Assembly (NCBI GenBank): GCA_016703225.1
Contig: JADJCM010000002.1
Coordinates: forward strand, 744,001 to 808,000
DNA length: 64,000 nt
Direction of reading: 5' to 3'
From: Lysobacterales bacterium
GTDB lineage: Bacteria > Pseudomonadota > Gammaproteobacteria > Xanthomonadales > Ahniellaceae
Under the pieces are notes generated by a model, which saw only the letters and a program-made list of their open reading frames with translations, was not told the origin of the DNA and searched no databases. Positions 48,511 to 57,554 of this stretch are shown here, piece by piece. How positions within the stretch are numbered: position 1 is the first letter of the stretch; each line of letters opens with the position of its first letter. The position numbers were made by a program, and so were the translations under genes.

Positions 48511-49911
48511 TCAGAACTCGGCCGAGCCCGGCACGCGCGGATAGGGGATCGCGTCGCGGATGTTGCCAAGTCCGCAGACGTACACCACCAGGCGCTCGAA
48601 GCCGAGCCCGAAGCCAGCGTGTGGCACGGTGCCGTAGCGGCGCAGGTCGCGGTACCACTGATAGCTGTCGGGGTTCAGTCCGAACTTCGCGATGCGCGCG
48701 TCGAGATGGTCGAGGCGTTCTTCACGCTGCGATCCGCCGATGATCTCGCCGATGCCGGGAGCGAGCACGTCCATCGCGGCAACCGTGCGGCCGTCATCGT
48801 TCAGGCGCATGTAGAACGACTTGATCTGCTCCGGGTAGTTCATCACCACGGTCGGACGGCCGATGTGCTTCTCCGTCAGCCAACGCTCGTGCTCGGTCTG
48901 CAGGTCGAGGCCCCATTCGACCGGGTAGTCGAACTTCTCGCCGGATTTCTTCAGCAGATCGATGGCCTGACCGTAGTCGACGCGCTCGAACGGTGCGGAG
49001 ATGAAGCTCTCCAGACGGGCGATTGCCGTCTTCTCGATGCGGTCGTTGATGAAGGCCATGTCGTCGCCGCGCTCGGCGAGCACGGCCTGAAAGATGTACT
49101 TCAGGAAATCCTCGGCCAGGCTCGCATCATCGTTCAGGTCGGCGAACGCGATCTCGGGTTCGATCATCCAGAACTCGGCGAGGTGGCGCGTCGTGTTCGA
49201 GTTCTCGGCACGGAAGGTCGGGCCGAAGGTGTAGACCTTGCTGAGCGCCAGGCAATAGGCCTCGACGTTGAGTTGGCCCGAGACCGTCAGGTAGGCCTCC
49301 TTGCCGAAGAAATCCTTGTTCCAGTCGATCGCGCCCTTGTCGGTGCGCGGAAGGTTCGCGAGATCGAGCGTCGAGACGCGGAACATCTGGCCGGCGCCTT
49401 CGCAGTCGCTGGCGGTCACGATCGGTGTGTTCACCCAGAAGAAGCCACGCTCGTGGAAATAGCGGTGGATCGCCTGGGCGATGCTGTGGCGGACGCGGGC
49501 AACCGCACCGAAGGTGTTGGTGCGCGGGCGCAGGTGCGCCACTTCGCGCAGGAACTCCATCGTGTGCGGCTTGGGCTGGATCGGATAGGTTTCGGGGTCG
49601 TCGACCATGCCGGTCACCTCGACCGAATCGGCCTGGATTTCGTAGCTCTGGCCCTTTCCCTGCGACTGCACCAGGGTGCCGGAGGCGATGACCGCACAGC
49701 CGGCGGTCAGGTGCACGATCTCGCGTTCGTAATTCGCGACCGTGTTCGGCACTACCAGCTGGATCGACTCCTGCCCGGACCCATCGTTGACGGTGACGAA
49801 GGAAATGCCGGCCTTCGAATCGCGTCGGGTGCGCACCCAGCCGCGAACCGTGATTTTTTCACCGATCGCGACACGACCGGCGAGTGCTTCGCGCACGCTT
49901 GCTACACTCAT
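48511..49911 (-). CDS. asnS: asparaginyl-tRNA synthetase
   Basis: Charges tRNA-Asn. The 466 residues equal the enterobacterial enzyme. An N-terminal OB-fold anticodon-binding domain (VRGWVRTRRDSKAGISFVTV) precedes the class IIb core: motif 2 in FGPTFRAENSNTTRHLAEFW and motif 3 in GFGLGFERLVVYVCGLGNIR. Its presence means Asn-tRNA does not depend solely on GatCAB amidation. Divergent from iscA. Confidence 0.97.
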   Translation of the reverse strand: MSVASVREALAGRVAIGEKITVRGWVRTRRDSKAGISFVTVNDGSGQESIQLVVPNTVANYEREIVHLTAGCAVIASGTLVQSQGKGQSYEIQADSVEVTGMVDDPETYPIQPKPHTMEFLREVAHLRPRTNTFGAVARVRHSIAQAIHRYFHERGFFWVNTPIVTASDCEGAGQMFRVSTLDLANLPRTDKGAIDWNKDFFGKEAYLTVSGQLNVEAYCLALSKVYTFGPTFRAENSNTTRHLAEFWMIEPEIAFADLNDDASLAEDFLKYIFQAVLAERGDDMAFINDRIEKTAIARLESFISAPFERVDYGQAIDLLKKSGEKFDYPVEWGLDLQTEHERWLTEKHIGRPTVVMNYPEQIKSFYMRLNDDGRTVAAMDVLAPGIGEIIGGSQREERLDHLDARIAKFGLNPDSYQWYRDLRRYGTVPHAGFGLGFERLVVYVCGLGNIRDAIPYPRVPGSAEF

Positions 49912-50005
49912 GCCCTGAAACTCCGTTGGCGGCGACCCGAACGGTCGCCATGGAACGCGCGATCATATCCGAGCGCGCACACCCGACGGCATGGAGTGGA
50001 GCACG

Positions 50006-50332
50006 ATGGGCATTCAACTTTCCGAATCGGCGGCCGAGCGCGTGGCCGGCTTCCTGCGCGAGAAACCGGAGGCGGTTGGTCTGCGCTTTGGCGTACGCAA
50101 GACCGGATGTTCCGGCTTTGCCTATGTGGTCGATCTGGCTGATGCGATCGGGGCCAGTGATGTGGTGTTTGAATCACGCGGGATCCGCGTGCTCGTCGAC
50201 CGCGATTGCCTGGCCTGGGTCGACGGCACCGAGATCGACTATGCCCGCCAGGGGTTTAACGCCCAGTTCCAGTTCCGCAACCCGAACGTGGCGGCCCAGT
50301 GTGGGTGTGGGGAAAGTTTCACCACCGCTTGA
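50006..50332 (+). CDS. iscA: A-type iron-sulfur carrier, IscA family
   Basis: Carries or delivers iron-sulfur clusters. The 108 residues from ATG 50006 (MGIQLSESAAERVAGFLREK) have the three family cysteines: one in RKTGCSGFAYVV and the CGCGESF pair at the C-terminus. The likeness is to IscA rather than ErpA or SufA. It stands alone, without iscS or iscU, divergent from asnS. Confidence 0.9.
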   Translation: MGIQLSESAAERVAGFLREKPEAVGLRFGVRKTGCSGFAYVVDLADAIGASDVVFESRGIRVLVDRDCLAWVDGTEIDYARQGFNAQFQFRNPNVAAQCGCGESFTTA

Positions 50333-50624
50333 GATTGGTCTTCGGCGCCCCAACAAAAAGCCAATGAAAACAGCCGTGTCGACGTAGGTCATGGCGCTTG
50401 GCTTGAAGTGTCGGCCGAAAATTTTTTGCGCTTGTGGATAGATCGCCTAAGTCTCTGATACGGCTTGGGAAAGCTGAACTAATCCGCTGATTTTTCACGA
50501 CTTTTGCATTGCGGCAGGGGCGGGCCTCGGCTAAGCTTCCGTCCCCTGTCAGCCGCTGGCCGACAGGACCTTGCCTCACCGGTTCCACTTCGGGAGGCCT
50601 ACAAGTCCGCAAGGAGTTTTTTTG
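50333..50624 (+). promoter_or_regulatory. intergenic region before rpsF with a leader hairpin
   Basis: The 292-bp gap has an AT-richer middle (around 50395-50510) that probably contains the rpsF promoter, though no hexamer pair is convincing. At 50545-50567 a 10-bp stem with one mismatch (CCTGTCAGCC/GGCCGACAGG, loop GCT) would form in the mRNA leader. A structured leader bound by the S6-S18 complex is known for this operon in other bacteria. The match here is not specific enough to claim. The ribosome-binding site AAGGAG is followed by a T run. Confidence 0.45.
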
Positions 50625-51011
50625 ATGCGTCACTATGAAATTGTTTTCCTGGTCCACCCCGACCAGAGCGAGCAGGTTCCGGCGATGATCGAGCGATACA
50701 AGACGCTCATCGAAGGCGACCAGGGCACGATCCACCGTCTTGAAGACTGGGGTCGCCGCCAACTCGCCTATTCGATCCAGGATCTCGGCAAAGCCCACTA
50801 CGTGTTGATGAACATCGAGTGCAGCCAAGCGGTCCTGAATGAACTGCAGTCCTCGTTCCGCTTCAACGACGCCGTGCTGCGTCATCTGATCACGACTCGC
50901 GAAGATGCGGCGACCGAACAGTCGCCGATCGCGAAGATGAAGGATGAGAAGCCGAGCCGTCGCAACAGCGAAGAAGGCTTCAGCGACGCCGAATTCGAAG
51001 ACGCCGCCTGA
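50625..51011 (+). CDS. rpsF: 30S ribosomal protein S6
   Basis: Binds 16S rRNA with S18 in the platform. The 128 residues start at ATG 50625 (MRHYEIVFLVHPDQSEQVPA) after AAGGAG and include GDQGTIHRLEDWGRRQLAY. The acidic C-terminal tail (EEGFSDAEFEDAA) is where RimK adds glutamates in Escherichia coli. priB, which sits between rpsF and rpsR in enterobacteria, is absent. Confidence 0.96.
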   Translation: MRHYEIVFLVHPDQSEQVPAMIERYKTLIEGDQGTIHRLEDWGRRQLAYSIQDLGKAHYVLMNIECSQAVLNELQSSFRFNDAVLRHLITTREDAATEQSPIAKMKDEKPSRRNSEEGFSDAEFEDAA

Positions 51012-51027
51012 GTCACGAGGAGCCAAC

Positions 51028-51252
51028 ATGTCCAAGTTTTTCCGCCGCAAGAAGTTCTGCCGATTCACCGCCGAAGGTGTCAAAGAGATCGATTACAAGG
51101 ATCTCAACACCCTTCGTCAGTACCTGACCGAGACCGGCAAGATCGTTCCCAGCCGCATCACCGGCACCAAGTCGCGCTACCAGCGTCAGCTCACCACTGC
51201 CGTCAAGCGTGCGCGTTTCCTGGCGTTGCTGCCGTATTGCGACAACCACTGA
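51028..51252 (+). CDS. rpsR: 30S ribosomal protein S18
   Basis: Partner of S6. The 74 residues start at ATG 51028 (MSKFFRRKKFCRFTAEGVKE) and contain the signature IDYKDLNTLRQYLTETGKI followed by PSRITGT. GAGGAG precedes the start. Only 16 bp separate it from rpsF. Confidence 0.97.
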   Translation: MSKFFRRKKFCRFTAEGVKEIDYKDLNTLRQYLTETGKIVPSRITGTKSRYQRQLTTAVKRARFLALLPYCDNH

Positions 51253-51265
51253 GGAGCGAGCCGCA

Positions 51266-51715
51266 ATGGAACTGATTCTTCTGCAGAAAGTTGTGAACCT
51301 CGGCGCCCTCGGCGACAAGGTCAACGTCAAGCCCGGTTACGGGCGTAATTATCTGGTCCCGCAGGGCAAGGCCGCTCCGGCCACTGCGACCAACGTGGCG
51401 GAGTTCGAGAAGCGCCGCGCCGAGTATGAAGCCAAGGCCAATGGCCTGCTGGCAGATGCCGAAGCGCGCAAGCAGAAACTCGAAGCCGCCGCGGTAACAG
51501 TTCGCGCCAATGCCAGCACGGAAGGCAAGCTCTACGGCTCGGTCGGTCCGCGAGATATCGCTGACGCCTTCACGAATGCGGGTTTCCCGCTTTCCAAGGC
51601 CGAAGTGATTCTCGGGGAAGGTCCGATCCGTCGAGCCGGCGAATTCGACATCCACGTCGCACTGCACGCTGATGTGCACTGCACCGTCAAGTTGTCGGTC
51701 GTCGGCGAAGGGTAA
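51266..51715 (+). CDS. rplI: 50S ribosomal protein L9
   Basis: Two-domain protein joined by a long helix that reaches out from the L1 stalk. The 149 residues start MELILLQKVVNLGALGDKVN with the signature GYGRNYLVPQGKA, the central helix at about 45-75 and the C-terminal domain. Last gene of rpsF-rpsR-rplI; a terminator follows. Confidence 0.97.
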   Translation: MELILLQKVVNLGALGDKVNVKPGYGRNYLVPQGKAAPATATNVAEFEKRRAEYEAKANGLLADAEARKQKLEAAAVTVRANASTEGKLYGSVGPRDIADAFTNAGFPLSKAEVILGEGPIRRAGEFDIHVALHADVHCTVKLSVVGEG

Positions 51716-51771
51716 TGGCCGAATATCTGCCGGCTTTCTTCGGCCGGTAGTGCTGCTTCAGGGAAACTCAA

Positions 51772-51803
51772 AGCCCGCTGCTGACCCCAGCGGGCTCTTT
51801 TTT
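51772..51803 (+). terminator. intrinsic terminator after rplI
   Basis: AGCCCGCTG/CAGCGGGCT with a 7-nt loop, then CTTTTTT: the strongest terminator in the window. A smaller stem (CCGGC/GCCGG) lies about 25 bp upstream. The next 170 bp to the FKBP gene hold no other visible feature. Confidence 0.9.
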
Positions 51804-51977
51804 GGCCCAGTGCGCAGCATCCGTCCTTGAACGCGCGGCAACGGCACCTCTCGGTACCGGAACTCGTCGTGCGCGACACGTTCCAATTCCCGCCCGTTTG
51901 CGTCCAGGCCAACTCGCCATGACAATACGCGGCCATTTTTCCCGGCCCACGCCGGTTCCAACCTGGAGCACACAAGA

Positions 51978-52680
51978 ATGAAGCAGTTCTTTCGCAGCAG
52001 CTCTCGCAGCCGCAGTAGCGGTCGGTCTGGCCCTGCCGCTGTCGGCGAGCGCGCTCGACAAGCTGACCACGGAAAAGGAAAAGGTCAGCTACATGGTCGG
52101 CCTTGATCTGGCCAACGGCGTCGGCCAGATCAAGGACGAGATCGACCTCAACATCGTGATCGACGCGATGAAGACTCAACTCTCCGGCGGCAAGTTGCTG
52201 ATGACGGCCGAGGAATCGAAAGCGGTGCGTGACACCTTCATGCAGAAGCTGCAGGCGGCACAGCAGGCGAAGACCGCCGAGCTGGCCGGAAAGAACAAGG
52301 CCGAGGGCGACAAGTTCCTGGCCGCGAACAAATCCAAGCCGGGTGTGAAGACGACTGCCTCGGGCCTGCAGTACTCGGTGGTCAAGGAAGGCACCGGCAA
52401 GAAGCCGACGGCCGAGTCGACGGTCAAGGTGCACTACACCGGCACCCTGCTCGACGGCACCAAGTTCGACAGCTCGGTCGATCGTGGCGAGCCGGCACAG
52501 TTCCCGCTGAATGGCGTCATCGCCGGCTGGACCGAAGGTCTGCAGCTGATGACCGTCGGCTCCAAGTACAAGTTCTTCATCCCCTCCAACTTGGCCTACG
52601 GTGATCGCGCCACGCCGGGTCCGATCGGGCCGAACTCGACGTTGATCTTTGACGTCGAACTGATCGAAATCGTCAACTGA
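51978..52680 (+). pseudogene. FKBP-type peptidyl-prolyl isomerase, frameshifted in the signal peptide
   Basis: Periplasmic prolyl isomerase of the Mip/FklB type: an N-terminal dimerisation domain (about 25-110) with SYMVGLDLANGVGQIKDEID and a C-terminal FKBP domain with TVKVHYTGTLLDGTKFDSS and PSNLAYGDR. The domains are intact in one frame, but that frame has no start codon before Met at 52093. The ATG at 51978 is in another frame. Removing one T from the TTT at 51990-51992 joins them and gives a perfect signal peptide, MKQFFAAALAAAVAVGLALP, ending LSASA, and 233 residues. This strongly suggests a single extra base. Confidence 0.85.
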
Positions 52681-52705
52681 GTCATCGCTTGACGAAGATT
52701 GCGGG

Positions 52706-52735
52706 ACGCCGGCGCAAGCCGGCGTTCGCGTTTGG
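52706..52735 (+). terminator. stem-loop after the FKBP gene
   Basis: ACGCCGGC/GCCGGCGT capped by GCAA, 25 bp after the stop, followed by TCGCGTTTGG. The T content is low, so termination efficiency is uncertain. Confidence 0.6.
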
Positions 52736-52799
52736 GGCGCATGCGCTGCTGCGGGGCGGATAAGATAGCGTCGCGGACATCGATGCAGGGAAGGAATGC

Positions 52800-54147
52800 A
52801 TGCACGTCACCATCTTTGGTACCGGCTATGTCGGCTTGGTCACCGGCGCTTGTCTCGCCGAAGTCGGCAACCATATCCGTTGCGTGGATATCGATGCGCG
52901 CAAGGTCGAGGGGCTCAACCAGGGTGTCGTGCCGATCTACGAACCCGGCCTCGATGAGCTGGTCCATGCCAACCACAAAGCGGGGCGGCTGCAATTCACC
53001 ACCGACGCAGCGAGCGCAATCGCGACCGCGGAGATTCTGTTCATCGCCGTCGGCACGCCGCCGGGCGAGGATGGCAGCGCCGACCTGTCGCATGTACTCG
53101 CGGTGGCGCGAACGATTGGCCAGCACCTGGTGCGTCATGCGATCGTCGTGAACAAGTCGACGGTGCCGGTGGGCACCGCGGATCGGGTGCTCATCGCCAT
53201 CTCCGCCGAACTGGCCGCACGCGGTGTGGACGCGAGCTTCGAGGTCGTCTCCAACCCGGAGTTCCTGAAGGAGGGAGATGCGGTCAAGGACTGCATGCGT
53301 CCGGATCGCATTGTCATCGGCTCCGACAGCGCGCAGGCGGTGGAACGCCTGAAAGTGCTCTACGCGCCCTTCAATCGCAACCACGAGCGCTTCGTGCTGA
53401 TGGACCTGCGTTCCGCCGAGCTGACCAAGTACGCCGCGAACGCGATGCTCGCGACCAAGATCAGTTTCATGAACGAGATGGCCAACATCGCCGAGCGCGT
53501 CGGCGCCGACATCGAGCATGTGCGCCACGGCATAGGCTCGGATCCGCGTATCGGCTACTCGTTCATCTATCCCGGCGCCGGCTATGGCGGTTCGTGTTTC
53601 CCGAAGGACGTGCAGGCGCTGGACCGCACCGCACGCCAGCATGGCTACACGCCGCGCATTCTGGCTGCGGTCGAGGCGGTCAATGACGCGCAGAAGAGCC
53701 GCGTGTTCGCGTTGCTGCAACAGCACTTCGGCGGCGACCTGCGAGGCCGCACCATCGCCGTCTGGGGGCTCGCGTTCAAGCCGAATACCGACGACATGCG
53801 CGAGGCCCCCGCGCGCGTGCTGCTCGCGCAGTTGTGGGAGGCCGGTGCCATGGTGCGCGCACGACCCGGAGGCGATGAAGGAAGCCGCGCACGTTTTTGG
53901 TCCGCGTGACGACTTCATGCTCTGTGATGAACCCTTTGCTGCCGTCGAGGGCGCGGACGCCCTGGTGGTGCTGACCGAGTGGAAACTGTTCTGGAGCCCG
54001 GATTTCGAGCGGATCCGCGCTGCCTTGAAGTCGCCGGTCGTGTTCGATGGCCGCAACATCTACGATCCAAAATCGGTCGAGGACGCCGGCTTGGCCTATT
54101 ACGGCATCGGTCGCGGGCGATCGGTTGCTTCTCCTTCCATGACCTGA
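52800..54147 (+). pseudogene. ugd: UDP-glucose 6-dehydrogenase, interrupted near the C-terminus
   Basis: Oxidises UDP-glucose to UDP-glucuronate with NAD. The first 350 or so residues are complete: GTGYVGLVTGACLAEVG (NAD loop), NKSTVPVGT and the catalytic cysteine in GAGYGGSCFPKD. Near 53855-53860 the frame changes. The remaining C-terminal domain (RAHDPEAMKEAAHVFGP through VVLTEWKLFWSPDF) continues in another frame to 54147. Loss of one GC from the alternating GCGCGC run explains it exactly, and repair gives 449 residues. Without repair the protein lacks most of the UDP-binding domain. It precedes the UDP-xylose synthase gene, its pathway partner. Confidence 0.88.
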
Positions 54148-54155
54148 GGATTTCC

Positions 54156-55125
<970 letters not shown>

Positions 55126-55133
<8 letters not shown>

Positions 55134-55932
55134 GCAGCGCAAGGCGATGCGGATGCTCGGCGGCGCCACCGCGCTGGCACCCTTGCTGCCGTTCGTCGAT
55201 CTGCACGTACACGCGTTGCCCGGTGTCGACAACGGCCCGGTTTCCTGGTCGGCGGCGGTGGAGCTGTGCGTGCAGGCTGCGCACAACGGCATCTCGCATG
55301 CGGTGCTGACGCCGCACTTTCGCGGAAAACCCTACGCCGAACGCATCGTGCGCTTGTCGACGCGCCTGATCCGGTTGCGCGAGGCACTGGTCGATCGCGG
55401 CCTGACGATGGAAGTCGCGCTCGCCGGTGAGTGCCGTTTCGACGCCGCTCTGCATCAGGCGATCCAGACCGGCGATCTGCCATGGCTCGGTCGCTGGCAG
55501 GATGACTATGTGGTGCTGATCGAGTTCTCCGATGCCCGACTGCCGGCGAAGATCGTGCCTGCGATCGAATGGATGCGTACCCGCGGCATTCGCCCGATGC
55601 TCGCGCATCCGGAGCGCATTCGCGAAGTTCAGTCGCGACCGCAATGCCTGGCGCCGCTGGTGGCCGCCGGGCTGCTGTTGCAGGTCGATGCCGACGCGCT
55701 GGCCGGCGGCTGCGGACCGTTTGCGCAGGAGACCTCGCTGCGCTTGCTGCGCGAAGGCTGGGTCACCATTCTCGCAAGCAACGCCCATGATCTGGTTCGC
55801 CAGCCGCCGCGCATCGAGCCCGGGCGCGTGGTCGCGGCGGAGATTCTGGGCGATGCCGTTTCCTGGGAACTGGTTGCGTTGCGCCCGGCGCGCATCGCCG
55901 CCATGCATTTTCCCGCGCTCGCTCCGAACTGA
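55126..55932 (+). CDS. CpsB/CapC-type tyrosine phosphatase (PHP domain)
   Basis: A 268-residue PHP-domain metalloprotein. DLHVHALPGVDNGP near the N-terminus, LTPHFRGKPY, and MLAHPERI correspond to the metal-binding motifs of manganese-dependent phosphatases that dephosphorylate capsule tyrosine kinases. The ATG at 55126 overlaps the upstream stop. Its place after ugd and the xylose synthase fits control of polysaccharide export. No kinase or polymerase gene is in the window, so the substrate is not known. Confidence 0.8.
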
Positions 55933-55960
55933 GGCGACTCGGCTCCAGTACACTTTCGCC

Positions 55961-56185
55961 ATGCCCTCGACGCTCGCTGAAATCAATGCACGCCTGGCCG
56001 AACTGGAGTCGCGTTTCGCGTTCCAGGACGATGTCGTGGCAACCTTGAATCCGCAGGTCGCGACCCAGGAACGACGCCTGGTCGATCTGGTGGAGGAACT
56101 CCGGCAGTTGCGGCATGAAGTGATCCTGTTGCGCGCTGCGCTCGGACACGATGCGGCCGACGAGCCGCCACCGCCGCACTATTGA
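55961..56185 (+). CDS. slyX: SlyX family protein
   Basis: A 74-residue coiled coil (LAEINARLAELESRFAFQDD) ending in PPPPHY, the family hallmark. The function of SlyX is unknown even in Escherichia coli, where it neighbours the FKBP isomerase slyD; here an FKBP gene is about 3 kb away. Confidence 0.85.
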   Translation: MPSTLAEINARLAELESRFAFQDDVVATLNPQVATQERRLVDLVEELRQLRHEVILLRAALGHDAADEPPPPHY

Positions 56186-56204
56186 ACCCACTCCCAGTCC
56201 AGTC

Positions 56205-56780
56205 ATGACCGATTCCCTGCGCGACCAGATGCTGAAGCTCGGCTTCGCACCCAAGAAGTACGAGGTGCCGAAGCCGCGCCCGCAGCAGCCCAGGGCGACC
56301 GGCCCCGGGAAATCACCGGCACATGGCCGGCCGCACGCGCATGCCAAGCCGGTGACTGCGGCGCGTGCCGAGACCCGATCGCAGGAAGAAATCGACCTGG
56401 CGCGCGCCTATGCGTTGCGCGCCAAGCTCGAGCGCGAAGAGGCCGAGCAGGCGCGGCGCGATGCCGAGCGCAAGGCCGCCGAGAAGCGCGAGCGCAAGCT
56501 GCGCATGGCGGCATTGCTCGAAGGCAGGGCGCAGAATCTGGCGGACGCCGAGCATCCGCGCCACTTCGAGCACCAGGGCAAGATCAAGCGTGTCTACGGC
56601 AGCGAAGCACAGGTGAGCGCGATCAACGCCGGTGATCTCGGCATCGTCATGCAGGACGGACACTTCCGCATTGTCGCGCGCGAGATTGCGCTGCAGGTTC
56701 GCGAGATCGAGCCGCGCTGCCTGGTGCTGCTCGAGGAGCCGGGCGCGGCCGGAAACGCGGAAATCGACGCTGGCGGCTGA
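56205..56780 (+). CDS. DUF2058 family protein (YaiL-like)
   Basis: A 191-residue protein from ATG 56205. MTDSLRDQMLKLGF opens the family, followed by a basic, Pro-rich linker and a highly charged helix (EREEAEQARRDAERKAAEK, about 85-110). The C-terminal domain (HFEHQGKIKRVYGSEAQVSA and GHFRIVAREIALQV) resembles a small beta domain. Probably nucleic-acid or ribosome associated from its charge; function not established. Confidence 0.8.
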   Translation: MTDSLRDQMLKLGFAPKKYEVPKPRPQQPRATGPGKSPAHGRPHAHAKPVTAARAETRSQEEIDLARAYALRAKLEREEAEQARRDAERKAAEKRERKLRMAALLEGRAQNLADAEHPRHFEHQGKIKRVYGSEAQVSAINAGDLGIVMQDGHFRIVAREIALQVREIEPRCLVLLEEPGAAGNAEIDAGG

Positions 56781-56783
56781 TGC

Positions 56784-57517
56784 ATGGCGACACATTATGG
56801 TCTTGCCCGCATCCTGTCGAAGCGCGGCCTGTGTTCGCGCACCGAGGCTGCGCGCTGGATCGCCGCGGGGCGCGTGCGTGTGGCCGGGCGGGTGGTGCGC
56901 GACGCCGAAGCACCGACCACGCTCGATGCCGAAATCGTCATCGATGGCGAGCAGGCCGAACTGGTGATTCCGCTGCATCTGATGCTGAACAAGCGCCGCG
57001 GTCTGATCACCACGCGCATGGACGAGCACGGGCGGGCGACCGTGTACGACTGCTTCGCCAACGCGAACTTGCCGTGGGTAGCGCCGGTCGGACGTTTGGA
57101 CCGCGCCAGCGAGGGGCTGCTGCTGTTCAGCAACGATCCCGGTTTCGCCGCGTCCATCAACGAACCCGGGTGCGGCATCGAGAAGACCTACCACGTGCAA
57201 GTCGGAGGATTGCCCACGGCTGAAGGTCTGGCGGAACTGGAAGCGGTCTGTCCATCGACGGCGAATGCTGGCGCGCGCTGCGGGCGCGCGAGCTGCGTCG
57301 TGGGGCGAAGAATTGCTGGCTGGAGATCGTGCTCGATGAAGGCCGCAATCGCCAGATCCGGCGCATGCTGGAGACGCTCGGCTATCCGGTGATGCGCCTG
57401 GTTCGCGTGGCCATCGGCGCGCTGCAGCTCGGTCCACTGGACAAGGGCGAGTGGCGCGTGCTGGGCGCATCCGACATTGCTGCACTGCATTTGCCAGCGC
57501 CGGCGAGCGGCGGATAA
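56784..57517 (+). pseudogene. RsuA/RluB-family pseudouridine synthase, one-base deletion
   Basis: Modifies a uridine in rRNA. An N-terminal S4 domain (LARILSKRGLCSRTEAARWI) is followed by the catalytic motif with Asp in APVGRLDRASEGLLLFSN. Near 57245 the frame is lost. The rest (LEIVLDEGRNRQIRRMLETL, then HLPAPASGG) is in another frame. One missing base at GCGGTCTG (probably GCGGGTCTG) rejoins them into 244 residues. RluE and RluB are the closest relatives by length and motif; I cannot choose between them. Confidence 0.85.
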
Positions 57518-57554
57518 TCCCGGGGCCCCATGTCGGGGCGGGAGGGATTCCATC

